From: Gordius sp. MW1
Taxonomy: Eukaryota > Nematomorpha > Gordioida > Gordea > Gordiidae
DNA length: 64,000 nt
NCBI GenBank assembly: GCA_964036665.1
Contig: OZ038526.1
Location: 10,850,001 to 10,914,000, forward strand
Direction of reading: 5' to 3'
Both the position numbers and the translations under genes were made by a program. The notes beneath the pieces are model-generated. The model made no database searches. It was not told the DNA's origin and saw nothing but the letters and a program-made list of their open reading frames with translations. Position 1 is the first letter of the stretch; every line of letters starts with the position of its first letter. Positions 23,901 to 34,329 of this stretch are shown piece after piece.

Positions 23901-26900
23901 CAACCCTTTCTAACACCTCTAAATCCCTGAAAGTCTGTACATGCGGACCAATTTATTGGCTGGTAAACTAAGTCTATATAGTACATACTACATAGACTAG
24001 ATAGACTGCTCATGCCATATGTTGCATATGGTTAATTGTGTGTCAAATTTTCCTCCATTTTGAAGAGTGCAACTTGTGTATTTTAACTATGTAATTTTGC
24101 CCTATAACAGTCAATTTACCTTCCTCGCTAGTTTATAAGTTAAAACGAACGTCAATTAATTAATATTATACAAAATATTGATGGTGCTATATTATTAAAC
24201 ATATTTTAATTGCAGTTTTTACATTTTTAATTTTATGTATTGTTTATATGATATTCATTTTAAAATGCTGTTTTTGATATCTACCCAATTTAATATTTTT
24301 TATGTACCTTTTCAAGATTATTTAATTTGCGAAAATTACTAATATTCACCACTTTACCATTGGTGGAAAAAAGGGTACACATTTTGTGCGTTGATGAGCA
24401 GTCTATCTAGTCTATGACTTAGTATGAGATGGGCTTAAATTCACAAAAAAAACATAATTGCAAAGACTTAGAAATAACATAAATGCCTAGTAGAGTAATC
24501 AAAAATGCCAAGTAAATCTGAGCTGTTTTCTAATTTCAAATTAATTGATTAATTTTGTTGACCATTTGCCGCAACGTATTATCCATAGTTTATGAAATGT
24601 CACAACACTTTTTAACCAGGGAACTTAATATAAAATATGGGGCTAGTTGTCTTTAGATCCATGCGCGGGGCACCCAAAGCCCGAACGGCCCTAACCTAGC
24701 CCGGCCCGAGTGAGTTTTGGGCTATACAGGGCAGCACGACCCGAGGCCCGAGCCCGGCCCAAATTAAACCTGAGCCACCTAACCATTTATAAAATATGAT
24801 TTAAATAAACCCAACTTGATAAATAAATGTCTTCATACAGCGTACATAATATAGCTTCAAACTTGCCCCTTTCCCCTATTTTCAAATCATTTTTTGATCG
24901 AAATCGCAAATATTATTTTAGTATCTATATATATACGTATAGGAGCTATTAGAATTCTAAAAAATAAGTAAATATTTCAAAAACTATTTTTTTATAGATA
25001 GATATTTATGTCAAAATAATTAGTTGAATTATTGTGGCAAGAGAAATTGGTTATCATAATCCAAACTTATCCCTTTTAAATAGTGTTGTGAATGAACGCG
25101 TTCATTTTGAAAAATTGATGAACGGCGTTGCTTTTTTTGGTGAACTTTGAACGTGAACGCGTTCTTTTTTTTTGATGAACGCGTTCGGATTCAACGTTCG
25201 TTCAATTTTAATTTATTTGAAAAATAATGTTAATCCGAATTTTGAAACAAAAAAGTCTTATTTTTTTAAAAATCAGCTGTTTTCCCTTTTTCCTATTACC
25301 TATTCAGAAATACTTTTAACCTACCATAACGTGAAGATAAGATTAAAGTTTGTTAATTTTATATTATTAATTATATTTTAATTTATAGGTTAATATGGAC
25401 AATCATATTATTAAATCGTCGTGATCTTCAGATTCTGAATATTAAAAATCATCAGATGAATTCATATTGTCATGGCCAAAATATGATAAATATTTTTGAC
25501 TCATTTCATATAAAGGACCGAATTCAATAATTACTAAATGTATTAAAGAATAAACTTTTAATTTAATTGAAAAAAGGGTTAAACCCCTATGATAATGAAA
25601 GAACTGTCGATTCCGAAATATCGTTATTTGACGAGGAAGTAGAGGGCGAAGAGGATAATATCTTATCGCAATTTTTAAAGCGAGGGACAAAACGTTAAAT
25701 GGGAAACATTTTTTTAAAATAAAAAATCTTTATATTGGCTCTATTATATTATATTGTATTCTTAATTATATTTAAATTAAACTATTATTTTTTATAATGG
25801 CTAATATATCGTGTTAAAAAATATAAGACATATATTAAATTTAAAAAAATTTTATCATAAAATTTTAAACGAACGTGAACGCGTTCATGAACGTGAACGA
25901 GTTCCTTTATTTGAAAATGAACGTCGAACGCGAACGCGTTCGATTTTTTAAAAATGTTTACAGCACTACTTTTAAATTATGAGTAATAGCTAGCAATTTC
26001 ATTTTATATTGATATGGTAGGAAAATTAATTATAATTTTTGCCTAATTGTTTTTATCAAAAAAAGACCGGATTTGAGCTTGGTTCGGGGTAAAACCGTTT
26101 TGGGTCTGAGTCGGGCTCGGGTAAATTTAAAAATGAAGCCTAAGGCTCGGGCTGAGCTCAGGGCTAAGTTAATCCATTTTGCAGGGCTCTAGCTGTCCTC
26201 CCCCTCAAATTTGAAAGATTCAACGTTAGAAATATTTAAAAATATTCATTTCGCCGCATTACCAAACTTCCCTTACCTCCTTCTACTTATTCAAATCCTG
26301 CCTAAACCCATGCACGGGGCTTGAAACATTGGGGGTAACGGTCTAGATATTACTTCCCCCCCCCTTCATTTCATATAAATCTTTTTAAATCATAAGTTAG
26401 TATATCTTTTACATAAATTATAAAGGTTATTAGTTAACCTAACTAAGGCAATAAAGAAAATTAACTTCGAAAAATACTATTTAAGTAGAGCGTAATCTAA
26501 AAAAACACTTTTGACGCAAGCAGTGATCCTAAACTTGACAGCATTTTTTGGCAATGCCTTGCAAAATAAATTGTATTAAGCGAAAATTAATAACTCATAT
26601 AATTTTGAACCCAACCCATAAATTTTATAAATAGCAAAAGTGGAATAATATTGTAATTAGTGTTTATAGTATTAATTGTTACCCTTATTTCCAAAATTAA
26701 TTTAGAGGGGTTCATCGATATTTTTTTTGATAAAATATTCTTTTCATTTTAATGAGTCAACCTATATTCAAAACCAAGTGTCGTTTAAATTCAGATCAAG
26801 ATTATTAATTACTGGTTTGCAAAATATCTTTATTATATGCAATTTTTTCTCCGATTGGTTTGATTCATTTCCTATGATGGCAATATAACTTAATAAAAAT

Positions 26901-29900
26901 TTGATTCCCAACCTCAATACGGTTTGTAAATAATTTTTATAGGATCGGGTCACTGCAACAAGTATTATTAAACTTATTATGCCATGCCTTTAGTTCAGGA
27001 CCCTTGAAAACATTCGCATAAAAAGGGGCATTTTGTAAACCATAAATAGTCAATTTTAAGACAATTAAAATAAATATAATTACCAAAACAAATTTAAAAA
27101 TTTTTATGTGCATGCCACCGTCCATAAAGTTAGTTTTAAGGTATATATAGTAATTTTGATGCACAATTTAGGACACTATGATTGCGATATTAACATTTTC
27201 TAAACCTATGTACAAAATTTATTAGTCAATAATTGTTTTTTTCATTATAATATAGATATCAAACTATTCGGTATTAGTATTATTTAGAGCTTTTACTTAA
27301 CAAATTTGAAGAACCTAATTTGGATCAATCAATATCAAATATATTTTGCCTTATTGCCTTTATATTCATATTCGTCCCGATTACAATTATTATGTTAACT
27401 ATATGGGAGACGCCATAAAAAGATCCTAACATTGATTTTAAACGCCATATACATAAAATAAAAAATATAAAAACAGCATATGTAAATCACTTGTAAATAA
27501 CAGGCAAAAAAATTACTTGTGATGCATGAGACACCGTCTGAGGGATCTAACGTAAATCCATCAGAGCATGCGCAACCCCTGTCTTCAAGGGACGGTCCGG
27601 GAAAACAGAAATGTTGGCATCCACCATTATTACCTGAAGTGTAGCACTTGGTTTTAGGAATGAGGTATGAGGCTAAAGCTTTCTCATTGTCACCCGGAGT
27701 TTTTGTTGCAGTCAAATTCAAGCCCACATGTAAAATATTAGCCCTTTCAAGCGTTGACGTCGTTTTTATGTGTGACGCTTCAACATCAAGTGATTTAGGG
27801 GCTGTAGCGATGCCCTCTAAATCTGACCAATACAATTTGTTTTGGTCTAATGTCAGAGCTTTAACGTTATTCAGGGACCACTCACTCCTTAATCTCTTCT
27901 TATCCTCTGTGCCATCTAACTTCATCATGTACAAGGTCATGTAACTCATCCAGTAAACGTTATTATCTATTGAAAAAGTATAGTGAAATTTAAAAAATAA
28001 TTAAGGTATATCAGTTAAACATTTTATTTGAAATTTAAGAGATAACTATATAAATTTAAAAACAAACATCCAGAAATGTTAAGAACTTTGCAAGGCTAAA
28101 GCTAAAATAAAAAAGGCAGGAAGAGATAATGTTTAAATGCTTATGTTTTAGAAAACAAAATTTATTTGATCTTAACATTTCGGCCTTAAAATAAGAAACA
28201 TAGTAGTAGTAAGCAAATAATGGTTTTAAGAAATTAACCGGGAAAAGGCTAACAAGTTTTATTAGCGTTTTGTGTTGTGTCATGTTTTGAAATATAGGGT
28301 TCATAGTTTGAAATGCATAGGAGTAGCCAAGGGGGGGGGGCAGGGTTGCCCCCCTCTAAATCCAAAAATTTGTTGAATTTTATTAATATTATTAAATTTT
28401 AAAAAAAATTTCATTTTACCCCTCCCTAAATTATTATTGTCCCCCTCTAATTCCTATCCTGGCTACGCCCATGTTGAAATGTATAGTGCCAAAACAAATT
28501 AATCAAGATCAAAAATAAAGATATATTTAGTAAAATCAAATCAAGGTAAAAACTTTAAAATTTTTTGCATTTTAATTAGTTTTTGATTTAAAAATTAACT
28601 TATTACTTAAACTTAATATAAAATGGGGCTATTTAGCCTCCTTCCCTTCCATAATCCATAGCTAATATACCTTAAAAGAATGGCAAATTATGTTTATTTT
28701 TTATTCGGGAAAACGGGGGCAATTTTAAAAGTTTTCTTCTTAGCATTCATTTTTCGCCATGCCTAGTCCTATATTAATAACAAAATTTTAAGTATTATAA
28801 AGTCTGATGCAACTGCCTATAGTAGTAATCGTAATTATAGGTCTGCATGGGCCTAAGTTTTAGGCTCAGGCCCGGCTTACCTGCACAAACATTATTTCTA
28901 AGGCCCGCACCCGGCCCACAAAAAAAATCAAAAAATGCGCCGCATCAGGCCTGCACTATTAAAAACAAGTCTACGTTGTTTCAAAAATTTGTATTGTTCA
29001 AAATAACTTAGCTATAGCATATAAAATCGGTTTTAATCAAAAATTATAATTTAATAATGCCATTAAAAAATTAAAGACTATCTAATCTATCAAGCAATAA
29101 TTTCGTTCTTCTCTGTTCTATAAGGCGACTTCTGTTACTGAATGTGCGTTCAATTGACAAATGAATAGCTAATTTTGTTAAGTTTGGTAGCATAAGTTGG
29201 TGTTCTTTCCACCATAAAATTATATCTAACTGAACATCTTCAGGTTTTAGATATAAGATAAGTATCAACTTCGTTAAAATCTTCATTTCCGTTTCATCAT
29301 CCTCCGAAAGCCTCACCAATTGATATAATTGCTTAGTGTTGGCACACCTGAGCTAGATTGTTCATAGGTGGACGACTTATGCAAGAAAACATGGATTTTT
29401 TTAAAAATTCAGTTACCGTAGTTTTACGAAGCTTCTTTATCTTCGGGTAACATTTTTAACGCGCGAAACTTGGGAACAAAGTTGTTTGTGTTGTTGTTTA
29501 TCTACTCTACAATTACTATTACCAAAACAACAACACCCACTTAATTCTTAGTGTTGAAGAGAAGGGAGGGCGACGTCAAGTCTGGTGTAGTTTGTCAATG
29601 TAAAAGATAGGGATAGTTAATTTTGTATATAACTTAAAAAGAAAGGTGATAGGATAAAAAAAATTGTGAATACATTCCTCTCCTATATATCTACGAATTA
29701 AATCTATTAAACAAAATTTTACCGATTAATTTGCAAGTTATTGACGTTTGAATACGCTAAAATCGCGTTTTAGGCAACTTTGACAGCAAATATTTAAAAA
29801 ACTTGACGTATAGAAAAAAAACTAAAAACATATTTGTGTTCACCGTGAAAACCTCTACCAGAATCTGCAAACAGTTTGCCGGTTAATTTCACAAGTCCAT

Positions 29901-32900
29901 TATTTGTTGACCAGTGTTATTAGCTGAATAAATTGTAGCGACTCAGAATGAAAATTTTATTTTTAACTTATCCTAGTTGTAAATGACGAGTAATAACAAT
30001 TTAATGCTTTATGTACTTATATGGTGGAATAATTTTAAAATAAATTTTCAAAATTTTCTATTTGAAATATCGGGTCGGGCTCAGGTTGGGTCAAAAATAA
30101 AAAAGTCGTTCGGGCTCAGGCCGAGTTCGGTGAAAATAAAAACTGAGACATCGGGCCCGGGCCGGGCTCGGACATAAAAATTTCATTTTGCAGGGCTCTA
30201 GGGGTATATTTTACTATAGTTAGTATCCGCGTAGGGGAGACCAGGGCTAGTAGTAGACTGTGGTTACTTTTATCATTCAATTATTTCTAAAAATAATAAT
30301 CATTAAACATTAAAATTGTAACCATACATGCATTTGTCATACCGTCAAATTAAAAAAAAATTTATAGGGAAAAAATAAAAAATTCAAAATTTTATCGAGG
30401 AAAGACGGTTTTTGTGGCTATTACTAGCCTTGACAAAATGTTGCATTTGCACATAAAATTTTTGGTTTTTTATTTTAATTTTATAAAAATCGTCTAATTA
30501 CTATATTTTTATTTGCAATAACATGCTTAATTATTTATTGCCTAAAAGGGGTCGTGGGTAGTCGGAGAGGGGCTAGTGCTAGCCATTCCTGATTGTATCT
30601 TAGCTCATAAAGACAAAAGGACAATGACAAGATAAGTGAACAAAAATTTCGTTTAATATTCTAACTTATTAGTATGGGAGAGAAATAGACTATGATTATA
30701 CATTAATACACAATTAAAAGAGTTTTTCCATTCAGGATCTTTCCTTAATAGGTACATCTTGAATCTTTTTTTGTATTTGCATTCTCTGAGTTTTTCCTAA
30801 TAAAATAATCTTTTTATTGATCTGAGTTGGCTTACACTAAAAAGAGTAAGCCTAAAGGTTTTTCCATATCCCGAAAGGGATTATGACTAGCCAGGGGAAT
30901 TTTTAAAATTTATTGGATTTTTTTAAATTAGATTTGTGAGAAAAAAATTATATTTCTTCTGAATTTTTCCCTTTTGTAAAAATAGTCTTTAAAAATATAT
31001 TCCAACAAAAATTTTGAAAAAATATTTTTTTAGTTTTTTTTAAATGCCATTTGATTTTGGTCTATCTAGCCCTGGTCTCCCTGTATAATTTAAAAATAAA
31101 GTAAAGTGAAGATATATGATTTTGTTAAATTGTGCTAGGTTCGAGTAACAAAAAAATTACCTAGGTTGGCACAAAATTTCTTAATATATATAATACTAAG
31201 ATAAAACTAATACTCACTATCTTCGTCGATTCCTAATTGGGCATTGGCATAGTATGTCATGGATATTAAACGCTTAATTCCGGTGCCATTTATGTATGCG
31301 GAGTACATTTGAAGCGAATAACTTTGATCAATTTCTGTCCATACTAAAACACTAGAAAATATTTAATCGTAGATATGCAACGCTAATTATACCCCAATTT
31401 TAAAGAAATTGCCATACTTTCGATGTGAGTATCACCTCGGTTAATGAGAATTTTGTGGTGATTATTGTTTACCTTTATCACACCTATTATACCTTGGTAT
31501 TGATTTAAATAGTATAAATTTTGGGTGCCAGAATCGAGGTGGATGAAAGGAACCACAGCAGCTATAAATTATAAAGTGCTTAACAATAAACACAATGTCC
31601 AAAATGTATTATATTACTTAAATCATTTAATTTTCGAATCACCGTATCGCTCCTTATTTTTTTACTTTCCGGTTCAAACTTCCCCCCGTGTAATTCCCAA
31701 TCATACCCGCTATACCAGTACAATCGATTGTTAAGGGGGTCATAAGCAAAGTCCGACACAGTATGACCATTTGCTATATCAATTGGGGTAGCGACTTTAG
31801 TTTCAGTACCGCCTTGGCTCGATAAATTTAGGTAGATTATATAGCTTGAGCTTTTGGTCTTAGCCAGCAAAAATTGACCTTCAGCATACACTGGACTGCA
31901 CTTCGTCTTCACACCATCGTCGATTTTAAAGCCTGGAGCGCAGGCACATTCGTAAGACGTTAAGTTCGTGTGAGATATTATACAAAGTTGCGAACAATCG
32001 TGAAATTTGCCATCCGGACACTTCGTAGCTTCCCACACTTGGGGCGACGGGTTAAGATACGGACTTATTTCCTTGATTAGATCCCTTTCTACTTTATCTG
32101 AAATATATTGTTTATAAAATGGATGGTATTTGAATGTTATAAATTTATAAACTAATTGTGAACTAGAGAGTTAATTAGCATGACCAGTGGCGTAGCTAGG
32201 GGGGCCAAGGCCCCTCTTCCAAACTTTTGGTCCATTCGCCCCCCCCCCAAAAAAAACAACCTGCCCTTTTGGCCCTCCAAGCAATTCTTTAATATATCCT
32301 AATTTTATTAATAATAATTCTTTTAATTAGTTTTTAAAAGTAAATCCTTTGATTGACCTACGTGACTTTTTATATTAAATTTCCGCTTTGCCATATTAAC
32401 AAGCAATGAAAAAAGGTGGGCACTTAAAACTTAACTTATTTTTAATAGCTCCAAGTAACAGCATAAATCAAATACTCGGATTGGGGCTATACCAAATTGT
32501 TATAAAGACAGTCGCTATCACTATGTAGGGTTACCAATGGTATCATTTTACAAAAATTACCATTTTTCTTGTCAGTATACCTGTAAGGTTATATAATTCA
32601 ACAATAATAAATTTCAACATAGCAATAAAGCGCACGAATTGGCTACAACCGTTAAAATAAACAAGATCACGTGATTTGCGCCAGATAGCCATTGGTTAAA
32701 AGTGTCTTAACGCCAAATTTAAAGCGTAAAAAAACGCGTAATATTTGTGTGTAAATAAGGCCGTTATAAATCTCAACATAGGAATTGGATATTACTCCAT
32801 TCTCCATACAGTCCAATCTCAATATGTAATAATAATTTAATTAAAATCTTTACATAGGTGAATATTTGTATTAATATCAGAATATTTACAGAATTTTTTC

Positions 32901-34329
32901 CACCTACATTTTGCCTCACTTTTCATTCTAGTAAGTTTATTTATCTTTAAAACATCTTACTAAATTCTTTACATAGGTCAATTTATTCCATCTACATTTG
33001 TATTTTGTGTTGTTGCAAACTTTTGATTCTAGTAAGTTTATTAATTTTAAATTTAAACATCACACTAATTTCTTTATATTGGTCATTTTATTCCATCTAC
33101 ATTTTGTATTTTGTGTTGTTACAAACTTTTGATTCTAGTAAGTTTATTTATTTTAAATTAAAACATCACACTAAATTCTTTACATAGGTCATTTATTCCA
33201 TCTACATTTTGTATTTTGTGTTGTTACAAACTTTTGATTCTAGTATGTTTATTTATTTTAAATTAAAACATCACACTAAATTCTTTACATAGGTCATTTA
33301 TTCCATCTACATTTTGTATTTTGTGTTGTTACAAAATGTTTATAGAACTAACCTAACATGATGGACTTTTATATTCTTAGGTGAAAAGTCTTGCAAATCA
33401 TATGGGTATTATTTGCACAATGATTAATTTATCTGAAAAGTACAAATGTATCCTCATTTACAAAATGGTGGCCTAACATGTCAACTACAAATTACTGACA
33501 ATTGTAACTTATATATATTTTTTTTTAAATAAAAAAATAAGATCGAATATTAAAAGATGCAAAATAAAAGTTTTTGTCTAAGGTGCCTGGCTCGAACTTT
33601 GTAAAAAAAATAGCGGGCCGAGTCTATCATTTATTATTTTGATGGGCACCAGGCCAAGAATTTATATATTTTGAAAGGGCTGGCTGATTGACCCAAAGAG
33701 GCCCGTTGCAGGTCTCTAATATAGCATGCTCATGTGTAGGTCGAAGGTAAAGGTAAGAGGAAAGATCCAAGGTTTGGGAACATAATTTTGATATGGATTA
33801 ACAAGGTACGAATTCAAGTGAATTTTGAAAGTATATAAGGGAGTTATTAAGTTTGACAAGTGGCTACGAAATTTTTTTAAATTGCCATTTACCCCTCCCC
33901 ACTTGTATTAAATTAATTTCGACCTCCCCTCCCCCTCAAATTAAAAATGCTAGCTACGCCACTGTGCGTGACAACGACGTAAACGTACTTTGAACATAAG
34001 TTTAAGATTTATTGCAAGTTAGTATAAATCAAAAATTCTAACATAGCTCCGCTTGTGTCATGAGCGTTAAACAACATATAATATTCAAATTTGATAGATT
34101 TTAATTTGTCTCAAACAATAATTATTTTTTTAAATATATTAAAGTATAAATTTGTTAAATTTAATTTAAATGTCATTTATTTTGTATATAAATATTATGT
34201 ATCAAGATAACAATAAAGATTTAAGTACTTTAGTTACAACAACAAAATACTACCTGTTTTGATTGGAATAGTATATATGAAAATAACGAAGCAGACAATA
34301 GATCTGGTATGAATATTTTGTGATGCCAT
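8426..34329 (-). CDS. LRP-like receptor with YWTD propellers, sushi domains and a single membrane helix (20 exons)
   Basis: The predicted single-pass surface receptor is 1,579 residues. Exons: 34329-34254, 32097-31618, 31561-31393, 31351-31218, 27966-27517, 23785-23474, 23185-23017, 21933-21812, 16598-16110, 16029-15640, 15341-15165, 15092-14904, 14865-14656, 13132-12950, 10606-10346, 10199-9860, 9809-9565, 9198-9025, 8956-8860, 8498-8426. Every junction has GT/AG borders, the phases match throughout, and the total of 4,740 nt is a multiple of three. Domains in order: signal peptide (1-25), EGF (52-92), propeller 1, EGF (394-434), propeller 2, EGF (755-804), five sushi (850-1182), a sushi-like segment and an unassigned region (1184-1465), a GCC2/GCC3-like module (1466-1520), a membrane helix (about 1529-1551) and a 28-residue tail. 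No LDLR class A repeats are present, unlike classical LDL receptors. Ligand and function are unknown. The exon 6 donor (23473) was chosen over a weaker GT at 23440. Small exons could be missed. Confidence 0.88.
9025..10606 (-). CDS. Receptor exons 15-18: sushi-like segment, unassigned region, GCC2/GCC3-like module
   Basis: Exon 15 starts DCQPIKSLP and has several cysteines but no clear terminal W...C. Exons 16 and 17 (residues 1271-1465) match no family I recognise; they have scattered cysteines and no membrane segment. Exon 18 reads CPPGT...[20 protein letters not shown]...GS....C, the cysteine-rich ephrin-receptor-like (GCC2/GCC3) pattern also found next to sushi domains in SVEP1 and SCUBE-type proteins. 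Confidence 0.8.
9354..9495. mobile_element. CATGGGCGTAGCCAG-ended hAT-type MITE, 142 bp
   Basis: The inverted ends are CATGGGGGTAGCCAG and TGGCTACGCCCATG, with C-runs inside. The flanking 8-bp direct repeat AGTATAAG (9346-9353 and 9496-9503) is perfect. It sits in intron 17 of the receptor gene. Confidence 0.85.
10740..11695 (+). mobile_element. RTE-type LINE fragment, reverse transcriptase region
   Basis: Broken plus-strand frames read [71 protein letters not shown] and NQLRWYGHI in order, the usual motifs of an RTE reverse transcriptase and thumb. The catalytic YADD is YADV. It is truncated at both ends and lies in receptor intron 14, antisense to the gene. It is a different lineage copy from the one at 1295-3765. 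Confidence 0.85.
12265..12408. mobile_element. CATGGGCGTAGCCAG-ended MITE, 144 bp
   Basis: The ends are CATGGGCGTAGCCAG and TTGGCTACGCTCATG. The flanks ATGTCATT and ATGCCACT agree at six of eight positions, an aged target-site duplication. It lies in receptor intron 14. Confidence 0.75.
12700..12845. repeat. GAGACGAGACC-rich transposon-end fragment
   Basis: Clustered variants of GAGACGAGACCGA make up this stretch. Its neighbourhood resembles, in reverse complement, the stretch at 47850-48070. It is probably the subterminal part of a DNA transposon; no ends were delimited here. Confidence 0.4.
12950..16029 (-). CDS. Receptor exons 10-14: five sushi (CCP) domains
   Basis: Exons 10 to 14 each carry one sushi-like module with the terminal W...C pattern ([45 protein letters not shown]). 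Exons 11-14 are bounded on both sides by phase-1 introns. Exon 10 also carries the end of EGF 3. The longest domain (850-929) has a large insert rich in Pro and Thr. Confidence 0.85.
13291..14522 (-). mobile_element. TIR element with perfect CCCAGGCGCGTA ends, 1,232 bp
   Basis: The ends are perfect 12-bp inverted repeats (CCCAGGCGCGTA and TACGCGCCTGGG) flanked by the 4-bp direct repeat TGGT (13287-13290 and 14523-14526). It is non-coding. It lies in receptor intron 13 and is written in the opposite orientation to the copy at 3766-6444. A 4-bp duplication would suit Chapaev-like elements, but the overlapping GGTGGT on the left makes the exact length uncertain. Confidence 0.75.
16110..23785 (-). 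CDS. Receptor exons 6-9: second YWTD propeller and most of EGF 3
   Basis: The class B motifs are NLVWSDI, LLYYSDT, WMFWTDW, RIYWIDA and HFYWSDW. The joins 23017|21933 ([13 protein letters not shown]) and 21812|16598 ([12 protein letters not shown]) restore textbook blade sequence, which supports the splicing. Exon 9 ends inside an EGF with [10 protein letters not shown]...CGCRDG, completed by ITC in exon 10. The intron 21811-16599 holds a full Helentron-like element. Confidence 0.87.
17332..17403 (-). repeat. tRNA-like module in Helentron-like copy 2
   Basis: On the minus strand it has GGTATAGTGGTTATAGC (A-box region) and GGGGTTCAAGTC (B-box region) at tRNA-like spacing. It is related to animal tRNA-His or tRNA-Asp D-arms, but the acceptor ends do not pair, so it is not a working tRNA gene. 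Confidence 0.55.
18130..19250. repeat. Tandem array of ~108- and ~127-bp units, each with a CCAATGG hairpin
   Basis: About nine units start with GGCCAATGGTCATTTTTT and then (T/C)CATTGGTCAG. The CCAATGG...CCATTGG arms are inverted repeats about 10 bp apart. Two unit types alternate: a longer one with AGCGGACGGCCAAAAAGTC and a shorter one with ACACGGTAAAAGTGGATAT. Units of ~60 bp containing AACTAGTTAAATTGCATAGC follow to 19,470. Open frames across the array are by-products of repetition. Confidence 0.8.
19666..20640. other. Receptor intron 8 sequence, nothing recognised
   Basis: This is AT-rich intronic DNA between a Helentron-like element and a transposon remnant. No exon-like frame with propeller sequence and no repeat boundary was found. 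Confidence 0.35.
20645..21108 (-). mobile_element. Degraded copy of the CCCAGGCGCGTA family
   Basis: The stretch around 20730-20830 (GCTGCCCGAACTACCCGGTC ... TTTTGTTATATTTTCG) aligns with 14210-14290 of the good copy. The right edge, TGGCAACGCGTCTG, is a decayed version of the TGGCTACGCGCCTG end. The other end is missing. Confidence 0.5.
21121..21480. mobile_element. MITE with GGGCATGTCTTAATATCGGA ends, 360 bp
   Basis: The inverted ends GGGCATGTCTTAATATCGGA and, read inward, GGGCTTGTCTTAATATCGGA differ at one base. The flanks are TAT on both sides (21118-21120 and 21481-21483). GGGC ends with a 3-bp duplication suggest PIF/Harbinger. It lies in receptor intron 8. Confidence 0.65.
24654..26191. 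mobile_element. Aged hAT-like element with GC-rich ends and a nested hAT
   Basis: The right end is TGCAGGGCTCTA, the left a decayed TAGATCCATGCGC. The outer ~100 bp on each side are rich in GGCCCGAGCCC. The flanks GTTGTCTT and GCTGTCCT agree at six of eight. A related left-end fragment is at 47545-47800. A younger element at 25081-25968 is inserted inside. It lies in receptor intron 5. Confidence 0.5.
25081..25968. mobile_element. hAT element with TAGTGTTGT ends and GAACGCGTTC palindromes, 888 bp
   Basis: The ends TAGTGTTGTGAA and (read inward) TAGTGCTGTAAA are imperfect inverted repeats, flanked by a perfect 8-bp duplication CTTTTAAA (25073-25080 and 25969-25976). Both subterminal regions hold clusters of the palindrome GAACGCGTTC, likely transposase-binding sites by analogy with other hATs. 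No intact transposase is seen. Confidence 0.85.
27517..32097 (-). CDS. Receptor exons 2-5: EGF 1, first YWTD propeller, EGF 2
   Basis: Exon 2 gives a six-cysteine EGF-like module (C52 to C92, with CACAPGF). Exons 2-5 give LDLR class B strands with the motifs RLYWYSG, NLYYLNQ, VLVWTEI, NVYWMSY and KLYWSDL, as expected for a six-bladed propeller. Exon 5 closes with an EGF of the NNGGCQHFC...CACSDGF type, which in this family packs on the propeller. Confidence 0.87.
28316..28473. mobile_element. CATGGGCGTAGCCAG-ended MITE, 158 bp
   Basis: The ends are CATAGGAGTAGCCAAG and CCTGGCTACGCCCATG, with a perfect 8-bp duplication TTGAAATG (28308-28315 and 28474-28481). It lies in receptor intron 4. Confidence 0.85.
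28838..30200 (-). mobile_element. Larger hAT element with transposase remnant, TAGAGCCCTGCA family
   Basis: The right end is TGCAGGGCTCTA and the left end TAGGTCTGCATGGGCC. The right ~250 bp match in reverse complement the left end of the short elements at 37838 and 51168, including ACTTATCCTAGTTGTAAAT. A hAT dimerisation-domain remnant lies at 29071-29319. It is therefore a decayed relative of the source of those short elements. No clear target duplication remains. It lies in receptor intron 4. Confidence 0.7.
29071..29319 (-). pseudogene. hAT transposase C-terminal dimerisation region, remnant
   Basis: The minus strand reads [18 protein letters not shown] followed by [20 protein letters not shown]. 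This matches the conserved hAT C-terminal pattern WWK.H...P.L..LA ... S..RTFS..g..i...R..L. Part of the usual linker between the two halves is missing and the N-terminal DDE parts are not readable, so it is a broken fragment. Confidence 0.8.
30234..31083. mobile_element. Non-autonomous Tc1/mariner-like element with GGGAGACCAGGGCTAG ends
   Basis: The inverted ends GGGGAGACCAGGGCTAG and CTAGCCCTGGTCTCCCTG border ~850 bp and are flanked by TA on both sides (30232-30233 and 31084-31085). No transposase frame is visible. It lies in receptor intron 4. Confidence 0.6.
32185..33964. mobile_element. CAGTGGCGTAGCTAGG-ended element, 1.78 kb
   Basis: The ends CAGTGGCGTAGCTAGG and CTAGCTACGCCACTG are inverted. 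The flanks AGCATGAC and TGCGTGAC agree at six of eight, an aged hAT-size duplication. It contains a tandem array (32860-33340) and a separate GC-rich transposon end near 33,715. It fills most of receptor intron 1. Confidence 0.6.
32860..33340. repeat. ~106-bp tandem repeat, about four units
   Basis: Units carry TTCTTTACATAGGTCA ... CCATCTACATTTTGTATTTT ... TTTTGATTCTAGTAAGTTTA. Unit starts at 32971, 33076, 33182 and 33287 give a period of 105-106 bp. A more diverged unit precedes them. Confidence 0.8.
34254..34329 (-). CDS. Receptor exon 1: signal peptide
   Basis: The ATG at 34329 opens a 25-residue hydrophobic leader ([10 protein letters not shown] then [13 protein letters not shown]) ending at a CAG|GTA donor. 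The next coding exon is 2.2 kb away. The leader justifies this start; upstream non-coding exons cannot be excluded. Confidence 0.8.

Noticed and set aside
29983..30177. Small plus-strand frame with GRAQVGSK and SGPGRART
   Set aside because: It lies in the GC-rich end of a hAT element and has no protein signature.
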